The notes: a model not told the origin generated them from the sequence alone. DNA of 37,562 bases from Desulfobulbaceae bacterium (GCA_004332195.1 SJBG01000005.1:1-37562); one strand, 5' to 3'. Counted from the stretch's first letter, positions 1 through 7,539 are shown. Numbers and translations are program-made.

Positions 1-29
1 CCCCCGTTTTCAAGGACACTCCAGTTAAG

Positions 30-908
30 CTAGGCTGCCATGGCCTCCAGCTCAAAAGATACTGGTGCGGTATCCCAGCGCTGAATGCCTCCTCTGACGA
101 TTATAGAACATCTACGATTATAGAACATCTCAACATATTCGAAAATACTTTGTATAGCCTCTGGCCGTGTTTCATACCGGTAATCATATACATGCTCTGT
201 CTTTAGCGTGTGGAAAAAGCTTTCAGCAACCGCATTGTCATAACAATTACCCTTCCTGCTCATACTCTGGATAAAACCATAAGCCTTTAGTGCATCCCTG
301 AAATCAGAGCTTGCGTATTGAACCCCTCTATCAGAATGAAATATACATCCTGTACCGGGCTTCCTCCGCCCTACGGCCTGATATAAGGCTTTGACAACAA
401 ACCCGGATGTCAGCCGGTCGCTCATAGCCCAGCCAACTACCTGCCGGGAATAGAGATCCAATATTACTGCCAGATACAGCCAGCCTTCCATGGTTGCAAT
501 ATACGTAATATCAGATACCCATACGGTATTTGGCTTTTCTACCTCAAAGTTCTGACTCAGGAGATTGGGAGCAACAGGCAAATTGTGCTTCGAGTTCGTT
601 GTCGCTTTGAACTTCTTTGCTGTCTTGGCAACAATGCCATGTATTTTCATTAATCGGGCTACGCGGTTTTCGCCACATCTTGTCCCTTTTGCCTGCAAAT
701 CCTCCGTGATTCTCGGACTTCCATATGCCCTGCGACTGTTTTTGTGTGATTCTCTTATCTCCATGAGTATCTTTTCGTTTTCCTTCTGCCTCTTGCTCTG
801 AGGCTGTATCTTCCTGCTGTAATATCCGCTCCTTGATGCTCCAATGACTCGGCACATCCTCTGCACCCCATGTGTGGAGCGATACTGATCCATGAACCAG
901 TATTTCAT
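30..908 (-). CDS. IS3-family transposase OrfB (DDE integrase core) with altered C-terminus
   Basis: This 292-residue protein has an N-terminal HTH_21-type region (residues about 45-100) and an rve integrase core. The DDE triad is visible at D133 (WVSDITY), D193 (HSDRGVQY) and E229 (NAVAESFF), with 35 residues between the second Asp and the Glu. It would catalyse cut-and-paste through a circular intermediate, normally as an OrfAB fusion. IS3 proteins usually end with a motif like RRRHSALGY. Here that motif sits in another frame: a 17-bp tandem duplication at 97-130 shifts the reading frame after FYNR (residue 265). Removing one copy restores NRQRRHSALGY and an earlier stop at 52-54. The catalytic core is intact, but the tail is a frameshift product, so activity is doubtful. 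Confidence 0.85.
   Translation of the reverse strand: MKYWFMDQYRSTHGVQRMCRVIGASRSGYYSRKIQPQSKRQKENEKILMEIRESHKNSRRAYGSPRITEDLQAKGTRCGENRVARLMKIHGIVAKTAKKFKATTNSKHNLPVAPNLLSQNFEVEKPNTVWVSDITYIATMEGWLYLAVILDLYSRQVVGWAMSDRLTSGFVVKALYQAVGRRKPGTGCIFHSDRGVQYASSDFRDALKAYGFIQSMSRKGNCYDNAVAESFFHTLKTEHVYDYRYETRPEAIQSIFEYVEMFYNRRCSIIVRGGIQRWDTAPVSFELEAMAA
97..130. repeat. 17-bp perfect tandem duplication inside orfB
   Basis: Positions 97-113 and 114-130 are identical (ACGATTATAGAACATCT twice). Because 17 is not a multiple of three, the extra copy shifts the end of the transposase gene out of frame. The family motif HSALGY returns when one copy is removed, so the duplication is the derived state. Confidence 0.95.
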
Positions 909-1209
909 CTGGGGTGTTTTGAGAAGATGGCCAACGCTTTTTTTAGGATTTCCCTATCATCCTTCAGGTTGGCATTTTCTTTCAGCAGCCTTTTGAGTTC
1001 TTCTTCCTCTGGCTTTAGGTGGCCTTTGCCAGGGAAACTGCCCGATATGGGTCTTCTTTATGCTTTCGTTTCTATGTGTGCAGCAGATTCTCGTGAATCC
1101 CAAGGCTATGGGCTACTTCTGTTACTGATCGCCCGCCTTCTGTCACAAGCCGTATTGCTTCTTCTTTGAACTGCCGGTCGTACGTCCTATGCCTTCTGCT
1201 CTCTTGCAT
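905..1209 (-). pseudogene. IS3-family transposase OrfA, broken
   Basis: From ATG at 1209, after a GGAGG ribosome site, the frame reads a helix-turn-helix OrfA start (MQESRRHRTYDRQFKEEA) and then stops at TAG (1072-1074), where the family normally has Trp (TGG). Downstream, about two extra bases near 1040 move the reading frame. The original C-terminal part (KPEEEELKRLLKENANL, then KKALAIFSKHPR) can still be read to a TGA at 905-907 that overlaps the orfB ATG. The total of 305 bases is not a multiple of three, which agrees with a net +2 indel. An A7G tract at about 937-943 (minus strand) matches the slippery site IS3 elements use to make the OrfAB fusion. With OrfA broken the fused transposase cannot be made. 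Confidence 0.8.
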
Positions 1210-1396
1210 TTTACACCTCCAAGGTTATAAGGTTATTTATTGTAACCTAACTCTTCGGTGTGTCCGCTATACTGGGGGAAGTGCAAGAGAAATGGTTGGG
1301 TGTGCTCAATGTTTTCAAGTACGCTTCTATTTTTCTACTTGCCATTGGTCGGCGTTATGTTGTTAGTTACATATCTGATAAAATAAATTCAAAACT

Positions 1397-1838
1397 ATGA
1401 GAAAAGTATTTTTTAGCTTCAAGTATAAATCAGATGTTTCTAGGGCAATGGTAGTTAGGAATAGTTGGGTTGCTCAAGGAAAAGAGGCGGCAGGTTTTAT
1501 CGACTCAGCCGATTTTGAAGACCTGAAACGGCAAGGCGATACCGCAGTTAAAAACTGGATAGACAAACAGCTCAACGGAACGTCAGTTACTGTCGTCTTG
1601 GTGGGAGAAAAAAACTTGTGATAGCCGGTGGGTAAAATATGAGATTAAAAAAAGTATTGAAATTGGGAACGGCTTATTGGGGATTGATGTAAGCAAAATA
1701 AAGGATTTACAGGGCAACACTTCTGAAAGGTGTGGCAAAATTCCCAAAGGGTACGATTTCTATTTTTGGAATAACGATGACGGCTATCACAAAATGGGCG
1801 ATTTGATTGAGAAAGCAGCAAAAGCCGCAGGAAGATAA
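1397..1838 (+). pseudogene. TIR-like domain protein (ThsB/DUF1863 type), frameshifted in an A7 tract
   Basis: The first frame (1397-1621) reads RKVFFSFKYKSDV, then MVVRNSW, AGFIDSADFE and a strand VTVVLVGEK, which is the start of the Thoeris ThsB-like TIR family (PF08937). It stops just after an A7 run at 1608-1614. Dropping one A gives a continuous 146-residue protein ending at TAA 1836-1838 that continues with CDSRWVKYEI, KGYDFYFWNNDDGY and a C-terminal helix, as expected for the family. In Thoeris phage defence the TIR protein senses infection and makes a signal nucleotide for a partner ThsA; no ThsA-like gene is in the window, although the left side is lost to the IS and window edge. The region is clearly more AT-rich than the genes to its right, suggesting transfer. 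No good ribosome site precedes the ATG. Whether the extra A is real, a phase-variable state or an assembly error cannot be told here. Confidence 0.75.
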
Positions 1839-1875
1839 ATAAGCCCGCCAAAAAAATCCGCCAGCCCGAAAGCGA

Positions 1876-1922
1876 GGACGGCTCGGCAGGAGGGGGTCAG
1901 GGGGAGGAGTGCCGAGCCGTCC
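1876..1922. repeat. 13-bp perfect inverted repeat, 21-nt loop
   Basis: The arm GGACGGCTCGGCA (1876-1888) is perfectly complementary to 1910-1922. The loop is a purine-rich run of G and A. It begins 37 bases after the stop of the TIR-like gene. There is no T run after it on the + strand, so it is not a classical intrinsic terminator. Confidence 0.85.
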
Positions 1923-1932
1923 GAGTGTCAAA

Positions 1933-2078
1933 GCCCCGCCGCCTGTTCGTCAGAACAGAGCCCAGCAGAGAAGTTTTCTTTTCCTTAATTGGAAAAAATT
2001 TTAGGGGGCGCGCGAAAGAAAAAATTGTAAAGAAAACTTCTCTGCTAGACACGCGAGCAAAGCGAGCGGCGGCGGGGC
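1933..2078. repeat. Nested inverted repeats forming a ~146-nt palindromic structure
   Basis: Two perfect inverted repeats are nested around one centre. The outer arms are GCCCCGCCGCC (1933-1943) against 2068-2078. The inner arms are AGCAGAGAAGTTTTCTTT (1964-1981) against 2029-2046, 18 of 18 bases. The centre is about 47 nt and contains the word GGGGGCGCGCG. The structure could be a MITE-like element or a recombination remnant. The open frames that cross it in both directions are products of the palindrome and look non-coding. The interval 1839-2382 holds no convincing gene; 2079-2382 is pyrimidine-rich with nothing recognised. Confidence 0.8.
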
Positions 2079-2382
2079 GAGAGCGTACGATTCCGTTCAG
2101 AGCCACCACGCGCGCGGCGCGCGGTCAGTCGGGGTTCTGCTCAAAGAAAGTTCGGATTTCGTCCAATAGACACCACCATTATCACTAACCCGCTTTTAGT
2201 CGGAATCGACACCCTCATCCCCTTTTCCTGTCCCCTGCCCCCTGACTTCTGACTCCTGTCTTCTTTGCCCACCGGGCAATAGGTTCGTCGACCGGCGTTT
2301 TGATGTTTTCCTGAATAGCCATTCACCTTTTCGCTTTTTTCTTGACCTTGAGGCGAGACTCGATTAGAAGCTCCGGTCAGTT

Positions 2383-2411
2383 TTGACTTTTTGTATAGGT
2401 TTGGCTAAAAA
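2383..2411 (+). promoter_or_regulatory. Candidate sigma-70 promoter of the nuo operon
   Basis: TTGACT (2383-2388) is followed after 17 nt by TAAAAA (2406-2411), 25 bases upstream of the nuoA start. The -35 box is good and the -10 box is poor. It is the only reasonable candidate in the 600 bases before the operon. Confidence 0.4.
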
Positions 2412-2435
2412 TTCAAAGAATTAAGGGGGCAGAGA

Positions 2436-2816
2436 GTGGAGGCGGAATACTTGATTGACCTCCTTTACGTGGCGGCTTTTTTTCTGGCAGGTGCCACTTT
2501 TGCCTTGGGGCCGATTGTTATTTCCCGGCTGCTGGCCCCGCGAACTCTAGAGTCCCAGACCGACTCCACCTATGAGTGCGGGATGCGGCCCATCGGTGCG
2601 GCCTGGATTCGCTTCGGAGTCATCTACTACCTCTATGCCTTAATTTTTCTGGCCTTTGCCGTTGATGTGCTCTTTTTATTGCCGGTAGCTCTGATTTATG
2701 CCCAGGAGACCATTCTTTGCGCCCCCTGGCTCGATTTTGTCGTTGTTTTCCTCTTTATTGACACTTTGGCCCTCGCCGTGGTTTATGCTTGGAAAAAGGG
2801 AGTTTTTCAGTGGTAA
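2436..2816 (+). CDS. nuoA: Complex I subunit NuoA
   Basis: This 126-residue membrane protein has three predicted transmembrane segments (about residues 8-30, 66-90 and 97-118). It carries the family motif YECGMRPIG near residue 46, followed by an acidic residue in the second helix (FAVDVLF). NuoA is part of the membrane arm next to the quinone site of respiratory complex I. The start is GTG with AAGGGGGC about 8 bases upstream. It is the first gene of the nuo operon and overlaps nuoB by 7 bases, so the two are probably translationally coupled. Confidence 0.93.
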   Translation: MEAEYLIDLLYVAAFFLAGATFALGPIVISRLLAPRTLESQTDSTYECGMRPIGAAWIRFGVIYYLYALIFLAFAVDVLFLLPVALIYAQETILCAPWLDFVVVFLFIDTLALAVVYAWKKGVFQW

Positions 2817-3307
2817 CAGCAAATGCTCATCTGCCGATAGTCCATTTTTCGTCTCTGGACAAGTTGCTCAATTTGGGACGGGCCAACTCTTTGTGGCCGC
2901 TGACTTTCGGCTTGGCCTGCTGCGCTATTGAGATGATGGCCACTGGAGTGGCGCGCTTTGATTTGGATCGTTTCGGTATGGGAGTTTTCCGTCCCGCTCC
3001 CAAGCAATCGGACGTGATGATTGTGGCCGGGACGATCAGTAAAAAAATGGCCCCGGGGATCAGAACTCTCTACGAGCAGATGCCTCACCCCAAATGGGTC
3101 ATAGCCTTGGGTAACTGCGCCATTGCCGGGGGCCCCTTCGTTTTTGCAGGCCAGTACGGCATTGTTGAAGGCGCAGACAAAATTATGCCGGTGGATATCT
3201 ACATTCCCGGTTGTCCGCCGCGGCCCGAGGCCCTGGTTGAAGGTTTGCTGTTGCTGGAGGAAAAGCTCACCGGTAGCAGGCGCTGGCCGCGGGTTAACCC
3301 GGAGTAA
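2810..3307 (+). CDS. nuoB: Complex I subunit NuoB (N2 iron-sulfur cluster)
   Basis: The 165-residue protein holds the terminal [4Fe-4S] cluster N2 that passes electrons to quinone. The ligands are visible as tandem Cys37-Cys38 ([10 protein letters not shown]), Cys103 (GNCAIAGG) and Cys135 (GCPPRPEA). GTG at 2810 is preferred because AAGGGAG lies 7 bases before it; a longer TTG start at 2789 would add seven residues and has no ribosome site. The stop codon TAA (3305-3307) lies inside the end sequence GTAAAAGTTCACC of an inserted repeat, so the last codons may be rewritten by the insertion. It overlaps nuoA and is separated from nuoC by the repeat. Confidence 0.93.
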   Translation: MVTANAHLPIVHFSSLDKLLNLGRANSLWPLTFGLACCAIEMMATGVARFDLDRFGMGVFRPAPKQSDVMIVAGTISKKMAPGIRTLYEQMPHPKWVIALGNCAIAGGPFVFAGQYGIVEGADKIMPVDIYIPGCPPRPEALVEGLLLLEEKLTGSRRWPRVNPE

Positions 3308-3445
3308 AAGTTCACCGGCGCCCCATCTTCGCCTGTTTTGGCCTTCTTAACATAGCACACTATGCTTCGAAGTCCCAAATGAACGAAGCTGAGGCACTGG
3401 TGAACTTTTACGATTCTGAGTCTCACTGAATTTAATAGCCCTGGT
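3304..3445 (+). repeat. Intercistronic MITE-like repeat, copy 1 (nuoB-nuoC)
   Basis: The first 108 nt are bounded by terminal inverted repeats, GTAAAAGTTCACC at 3304-3316 against GGTGAACTTTTAC at 3399-3411, with smaller palindromes inside. A further 34 nt ends in AATAGCCCTGGT. A second copy at 33625-33765 on the minus strand aligns over the whole length at roughly 80% identity. The element supplies the stop codon of nuoB and ends 28 bases before nuoC. Its RNA would fold into a long hairpin within the operon transcript. Confidence 0.9.
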
Positions 3446-3473
3446 AAGCTTACAAACCGGAGGGTGCAGCATT

Positions 3474-3977
3474 ATGAAAAAACTTGCGATCAGTCAAGCC
3501 TTGGCCGCTCTGGCCTCAGCCCGGGTCCTTGAGTGTGATCATGCCAGTCGGGGTTTTCATCTCAGCGTGGCGGTAGCTCCGCTGGAACTGCCGGCAGCGG
3601 CGAAAATTCTTGATCAGCAGGGCTTTTTTATTGAGGCCATCACCGGAGTGGACTGGCTTGGTGAGCAGGCCGCGCCGGGACCAACGGTGGCTGACCAGGC
3701 CGAGCATCAACCACCCCTTCCGTCGGAAGACAGCTTTGAAGTGGTTTACGACTTCAATCATTTTGCCAAGCTCTGCCGGGTAGCCCTTCGCACCCGGATG
3801 CCGCGCAGCCGTCCTGAGATCCCGACTATTTCTGCTATTTACCCCGGAGCCAACTGGCACGAACGGGAAACCCACGATTTTTTCGGGATCATCTTCAGCG
3901 ATCACCCCGATCTGTCCCCGTTGCTGCTGCCGGAAGACGCCGATTTTCATCCCTTGTGCAAGGATTATAAGCCATGA
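3474..3977 (+). CDS. nuoC: Complex I subunit NuoC (30 kDa)
   Basis: This 167-residue hydrophilic subunit of the peripheral arm binds NuoD and NuoB. The C-terminal family signature is clear: NWHERETHDFFGI (about residues 123-135), HPDLSPLLLPED and finally HPLCKDYKP. A Pro/Gln-rich stretch at about residues 65-85 (GPTVADQAEHQPPLP) looks like a lineage-specific loop within the domain. ATG at 3474 follows CCGGAGGG. The last codons overlap the start of nuoD (ATGA). NuoC and NuoD are separate genes here, not fused as in enterobacteria. Confidence 0.93.
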   Translation: MKKLAISQALAALASARVLECDHASRGFHLSVAVAPLELPAAAKILDQQGFFIEAITGVDWLGEQAAPGPTVADQAEHQPPLPSEDSFEVVYDFNHFAKLCRVALRTRMPRSRPEIPTISAIYPGANWHERETHDFFGIIFSDHPDLSPLLLPEDADFHPLCKDYKP

Positions 3978-5092
3978 GTGATTTGGCTGTTGATCCCAGT
4001 TGCGAAACCTTCGTGCTCAATATGGGCCCGCAGCATCCTGCCACCCATGGGGCGCTGCGGATCAAGCTGGTTTTAGATGGTGAGTATATCGTCGAGGCCG
4101 AGCCGGTTCTGGGCTATATCCATCGGATGCACGAAAAAATGGGGGAGAACCGCAGTTACCTCGCGTTTATGCCCAACACCGGTCGGCTCGACTATCTTTC
4201 CGCCCTCTCATACAACCATGGCTATGTTTCAGTGGTGGAGCGGGCCGCTGGTATCGCGATCCCGGAGCGGGCCGAATATCTCAGGGTAATCACGGTTGAG
4301 TTGAACCGAATTTCCAGCCATCTTCTCTGGCTGGGCGCCTTCGTCCTCGATCTGGGCGGTTTTACTCCTCTCCTTTATACCATGGATGACCGCGAACAAC
4401 TGCTCGATCTGCTGGAATCAGTAACCGGTTCGCGGCTTACCTACTGTTATTTTCGTTTTGGCGGGCTGTATAACGATGTTGATGACAACTTCGGACCCGG
4501 GGCCCGGGCCTTTATCAAACGGATGCGCCGGCGTTTGCCAATGTATCACAAGCTAATCAGCAAGAATGTTATTTTTCGTCAGCGACTGGAGGGTATAGCT
4601 CCGGTCAGCGCGGAAATGTGCCGTAAATACGGGGCAACCGGCCCGGTGGCCCGGGGCTCGGGCATTGCTTATGATGTCCGCAAGCATGAACCTTACTCGG
4701 TCTATCCCGAATTCAATTTTGATATTCCGGTTTATGAGCAGGGCGATTCGATGGCCCGCTACCTGATACGAATGGATGAAATCGAACAAAGCCTGCGGAT
4801 TGTCGAGCAGGGCCTGGACAAGTTGCCTCCCGGTCCGATCATGGCTGTCAAGGTGCCAAAGATCATCAAACCCCCCAAAGGCGATTATTACATGGCGGTG
4901 GAGGCCGCCCGCGGGAGCTTTGGGATCAGGCTGGTCAGCGATGGCAGCGCTACTCCCTATCGCTTGAAATTGCGCTCACCCTGTTTGTCCAACCTCAGCC
5001 TCTTTGGTGAAGCGGCCCGTGGGTTGTTGTTGCCCGATGCGGTGGCCTTTTTTGGTAGCCTGGATCTGGTGATTCCGGATATCGATCGATAG
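3974..5092 (+). CDS. nuoD: Complex I subunit NuoD (49 kDa, quinone site)
   Basis: The 372-residue protein belongs to the 49-kDa subunit/hydrogenase large-subunit fold and forms the quinone pocket with NuoB. It starts with LNMGPQHPATHGALR, whose His residues line the quinone site, and has GYIHRMHEKMGENR, LGAFVLDLGGFTPLLY and the C-terminal motif VIPDIDR. It overlaps nuoC by 4 bases. As in other complex I proteins, the nickel-binding cysteines of the hydrogenase ancestor are absent. Confidence 0.95.
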   Translation: MSDLAVDPSCETFVLNMGPQHPATHGALRIKLVLDGEYIVEAEPVLGYIHRMHEKMGENRSYLAFMPNTGRLDYLSALSYNHGYVSVVERAAGIAIPERAEYLRVITVELNRISSHLLWLGAFVLDLGGFTPLLYTMDDREQLLDLLESVTGSRLTYCYFRFGGLYNDVDDNFGPGARAFIKRMRRRLPMYHKLISKNVIFRQRLEGIAPVSAEMCRKYGATGPVARGSGIAYDVRKHEPYSVYPEFNFDIPVYEQGDSMARYLIRMDEIEQSLRIVEQGLDKLPPGPIMAVKVPKIIKPPKGDYYMAVEAARGSFGIRLVSDGSATPYRLKLRSPCLSNLSLFGEAARGLLLPDAVAFFGSLDLVIPDIDR

Positions 5093-5114
5093 GCGATAGG
5101 AGCCCGGTATATTT

Positions 5115-6113
5115 ATGAGCTTATTTCCAGAAATAATTCGGATTATGGCCTACGTGGTCGGGGTCCTGGCTTTTGTCGGCCTTAACGCCGCGTTCCTGGT
5201 CTGGCTGGAGCGCAAGGTGGCCGGTCATATTCAGCGGCGAATCGGACCCAAAGAAGTTGGTCCTTTCGGTGTTCTCCAGCCGGTGGCGGATGGTATTAAG
5301 TTGATAAGCAAGCAGCTGGTGGTTCCGGCTCAAGCCGATTCGCTGCTCTTTCGCCTCTCTCCGGTCCTGACCATGACTCTCGCCGTCACGGTTTTCGTGG
5401 TTTTGCCCTTCGGCCCGTCCCTGGTGGCTCGAGATATCAATATCGGCCTGTTGTTGATCTTTGCCTTTCTCTCGATCAATGTCTTGGCTTTGTTTATCGG
5501 CGGCTGGGGCTCCAACAATAAATACGCAGTGGTCTCCGCCATCCGGGCGGTTTCGCAGAACGTTGCCTACGAAGTGCCAATGTTGATCATAGTGATCACC
5601 ATGGTAATGATCACCAGCAGTATGAATCTCAACGTCATCGTCAGTCAGCAAGGCAACCTGCTTCAGTGGCACATCTTTCCCTGGAATGGCAGCATCCTCT
5701 CGCCTTTGGCTTTTTTGATCTTTTTTGTCTGCACCCTGGCTGAAACCAACCGAGCGCCCTTTGACCTGGGCGAGGCCGAAAGTGAACTGGTGGCCGGTTT
5801 TCACACCGAATACAGCGGCATGGGTTTCGGCCTTTTTTTCCTCGGTGAATATGCCAGCGTCTTTGTCGGCTGTGCCTTGGCCAGCATTCTCTTCCTGGGC
5901 GGCTGGCAGTGTCCCCTAGGGATAATGCCGGGGGTCCACTGGATGCTGATCAAAACTTACCTGCTGGTCTTCGTGGTGATCTGGGTTCGCTGGACTTTTC
6001 CTCGAACCACCTTGTATGGCTTGCTTAATCTGTCCTGGAAGGTGCTGGTGCCTTTTTCCCTGGTTATTCTCCTGGTTACCGCGGCGCAGTTGAAGATGCC
6101 GTGGCCCTTTTAA
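5115..6113 (+). CDS. nuoH: Complex I subunit NuoH
   Basis: A 332-residue membrane protein with about eight transmembrane helices. NuoH links the quinone site to the proton channels. Diagnostic motifs are WLERKVAGHIQRRIGP (about residues 30-45), QPVADGIKLISKQ, and AETNRAPFDLGEAESELVAG (about residues 210-230), the latter being the conserved acidic loop near the quinone tunnel. The ATG follows GATAGGAGCC. It lies in the standard nuoD-nuoH-nuoI order because nuoE, nuoF and nuoG are missing. Confidence 0.95.
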   Translation: MSLFPEIIRIMAYVVGVLAFVGLNAAFLVWLERKVAGHIQRRIGPKEVGPFGVLQPVADGIKLISKQLVVPAQADSLLFRLSPVLTMTLAVTVFVVLPFGPSLVARDINIGLLLIFAFLSINVLALFIGGWGSNNKYAVVSAIRAVSQNVAYEVPMLIIVITMVMITSSMNLNVIVSQQGNLLQWHIFPWNGSILSPLAFLIFFVCTLAETNRAPFDLGEAESELVAGFHTEYSGMGFGLFFLGEYASVFVGCALASILFLGGWQCPLGIMPGVHWMLIKTYLLVFVVIWVRWTFPRTTLYGLLNLSWKVLVPFSLVILLVTAAQLKMPWPF

Positions 6114-6124
6114 GTGAGGTATTA

Positions 6125-6565
6125 ATGAGCGGCTATTTCAAAGAAATTTACGATGGCGGCAAGAGTCTGCTAGTGGGCATGGGCATCACTTTCAGGTACA
6201 TGGTGCAACCGGTGGTAACTCTCCAGTATCCCCACGAAACGGTCCCGATGACCCCGCGTTTTCGCGGTCACATCGATCTGGCCTGCGACCAGGCCGGCAA
6301 CCATAAATGCATTGTCTGCGGAACGTGTCAGCGCAACTGTCCTTCAGGCTGTATCAGCTTAAAAGGGGAAAAACCGGAGGGAGCTAAAAAAAAGTTGCTG
6401 ATCGCTTATCAGCTTGACTTTACCAAGTGCAGTTTGTGCGGCACTTGCGTGGAGAGCTGCCCCACCGACGCCTTGATCTTTTCCAAGAATTACAACTTGG
6501 CGGGTTTAAGCGGCCAGGAGTTCATTCTTGATTTGTTAAAACGCCAGGAGGAAAGGAGCAAATGA
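6125..6565 (+). CDS. nuoI: Complex I subunit NuoI (two [4Fe-4S] ferredoxin)
   Basis: The 146-residue protein carries two ferredoxin motifs, CIVCGTCQRNCP and CSLCGTCVESCP, for clusters N6a and N6b that feed NuoB. ATG at 6125 is chosen because GTGAGGT lies just before it; an upstream ATG at 6101 would overlap nuoH and has no ribosome site. With nuoE, nuoF and nuoG absent, NuoI would be the entry point for electrons into the complex, so a soluble ferredoxin-like donor is a reasonable inference but is not shown by the sequence. Confidence 0.94.
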   Translation: MSGYFKEIYDGGKSLLVGMGITFRYMVQPVVTLQYPHETVPMTPRFRGHIDLACDQAGNHKCIVCGTCQRNCPSGCISLKGEKPEGAKKKLLIAYQLDFTKCSLCGTCVESCPTDALIFSKNYNLAGLSGQEFILDLLKRQEERSK

Positions 6566-7113
6566 TGCCCTTATTTACCGTTGAAGGGCTGGCCGGTCTA
6601 CTTTTTTTTGTTTTCGTCCTGCTCATTATCTTAGGCGCTCTGGCGGCCACCCACGCCGCTGACCTGATTCGGGCGGTGAGTGGCCTGGCCCTTTGCATGG
6701 TGGGGGTTGCTGGAATTTACTACTTTCTTGGCAGCCCCTTTCTCAGCCTGATGCAAATTCTGATTTACGCGGGGGCCATCTGCATTGCCATAGTTTTTGC
6801 GGTGATGCTGGCCGAACCGCAGGGGGTCAGGAAATTCCGGCGCCGACACCCCATCGCCGGCGCCGGGGGACTGGTAGCCTCGGCGCTGCTGACTTGGGGC
6901 CTGGCCTCCCTGGCCCTCAAAACTGCTTGGCCCCAGGCCCCGGAGCAAATTAACCCCGGGGCCCTGGAAGACGTGGGTCGGGCCATGGTGACCACCTTTC
7001 TTGTCAGTTTTGAGCTTATTTCTCTGGTTTTAATGATAGTGATTGTCGGGGCCCTGGTGCTGGCCCGTCAGGGCCGCAGCCGAGCAGGCCCGGAGAAATC
7101 CAGCAATAGCTGA
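6562..7113 (+). CDS. nuoJ: Complex I subunit NuoJ
   Basis: A 183-residue hydrophobic protein with five predicted transmembrane helices and the family stretch SLMQILIYAGAICIAIVFAV (about residues 57-76), which contains the pi-bulge helix of TM3 implicated in coupling. The start overlaps the nuoI stop (ATGA) and AGGAGG precedes it. The C-terminal tail is short, basic and Ser-rich. Confidence 0.92.
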   Translation: MMPLFTVEGLAGLLFFVFVLLIILGALAATHAADLIRAVSGLALCMVGVAGIYYFLGSPFLSLMQILIYAGAICIAIVFAVMLAEPQGVRKFRRRHPIAGAGGLVASALLTWGLASLALKTAWPQAPEQINPGALEDVGRAMVTTFLVSFELISLVLMIVIVGALVLARQGRSRAGPEKSSNS

Positions 7114-7167
7114 GATGGGCAGCAGGGTTGGGGCATTAACGATTTTTCAGGAGTAATCGGATCAAAG

Positions 7168-7494
7168 ATGGAAATACCAATCATTTATAACAGCCTGTCA
7201 ACTTATCTGTTGATCGCCGCCGTCCTCTTTGGTTTCGGGATTTACGGGATTATCAAACACCGCAGCCTGGTTGGGATTTTGATCTCCGCCGAACTGGTGC
7301 TTGCCGCGGCTTCAATCAACTTCATGGCCTTTAATCGTTTTCTGGCTCCGGATCCGGTAATCGGGCAGATGTTCGCCCTCTTTATCATGGGGTTGGCGGC
7401 GGCGAAAGCGGTGATTGTTTTGAGTATCATTGTTGTGGTCTATCGCAACTACAAGTCGATTGACCCCGAAGATACGGCGGAATTGGCCGGATAA
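7168..7494 (+). CDS. nuoK: Complex I subunit NuoK
   Basis: The 108-residue protein has three transmembrane helices and the conserved membrane glutamate in ISAELVLAAASINFM (about residues 37-51), which is part of the proton relay. A second family feature is the helix MGLAAAKAVIVLSIIVVVYR. It resembles NuoK/MrpC. AGGAG lies 14 bases before the ATG, a rather long spacing. It is followed by a 65-base gap with a hairpin before the antiporter-like genes. Confidence 0.92.
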   Translation: MEIPIIYNSLSTYLLIAAVLFGFGIYGIIKHRSLVGILISAELVLAAASINFMAFNRFLAPDPVIGQMFALFIMGLAAAKAVIVLSIIVVVYRNYKSIDPEDTAELAG

Positions 7495-7518
7495 TTTTGG
7501 TTTTTCGGGGATGAAGAG

Positions 7519-7539
7519 GACGAACCATCGGGGTTCGTC
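7519..7539. other. Intra-operon hairpin between nuoK and the first antiporter gene
   Basis: GACGAACC (7519-7526) pairs perfectly with GGTTCGTC (7532-7539) around a 5-nt loop. It is not followed directly by a T run, so it looks like an mRNA processing or stability hairpin, or a weak attenuator, at the junction between the quinone module and the pump module. Confidence 0.5.

Larger units (their letters stand above)
1..1285 (-). mobile_element. IS3-family insertion sequence, left end cut by the window
   Basis: The element carries orfA and orfB in the usual IS3 overlapping arrangement on the minus strand. Its right end has the terminal pattern TGCACTTCCCCC read on the minus strand from about 1285. 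The left end begins with CCCCC at position 1. At both ends CCCCC is followed 8 nt later by GGACAC, so the terminal inverted repeats align over about 22 nt. The left terminus should lie only about 7 bases before position 1. Length (about 1.29 kb) fits IS3 elements. orfA is broken and orfB has a rearranged tail, so the copy is probably immobile unless complemented. Outer boundaries are inferred from the inverted repeats; no target-site duplication can be checked. Confidence 0.85.

Noticed and set aside
1350-1366. GGCGTTATGTTG before the TIR-like gene, resembling the end of an integron attC site
   Set aside because: No matching left half or pairing partner is visible (the IS ends at 1285), and no attC follows the gene. 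A single short match is not enough.
544-1366. Open frames on the + strand across the insertion sequence
   Set aside because: They are antisense to the transposase genes, whose motifs are clear on the minus strand.
1925-2188. Open frames on both strands across 1897-2188
   Set aside because: They are mirror products of the nested inverted repeats, have repetitive basic composition and no ribosome site.
5121-5804. Long minus-strand open frame opposite nuoH
   Set aside because: Its His, Gln and Asp-rich product is the usual antisense image of transmembrane codons. The + strand gene is certain.
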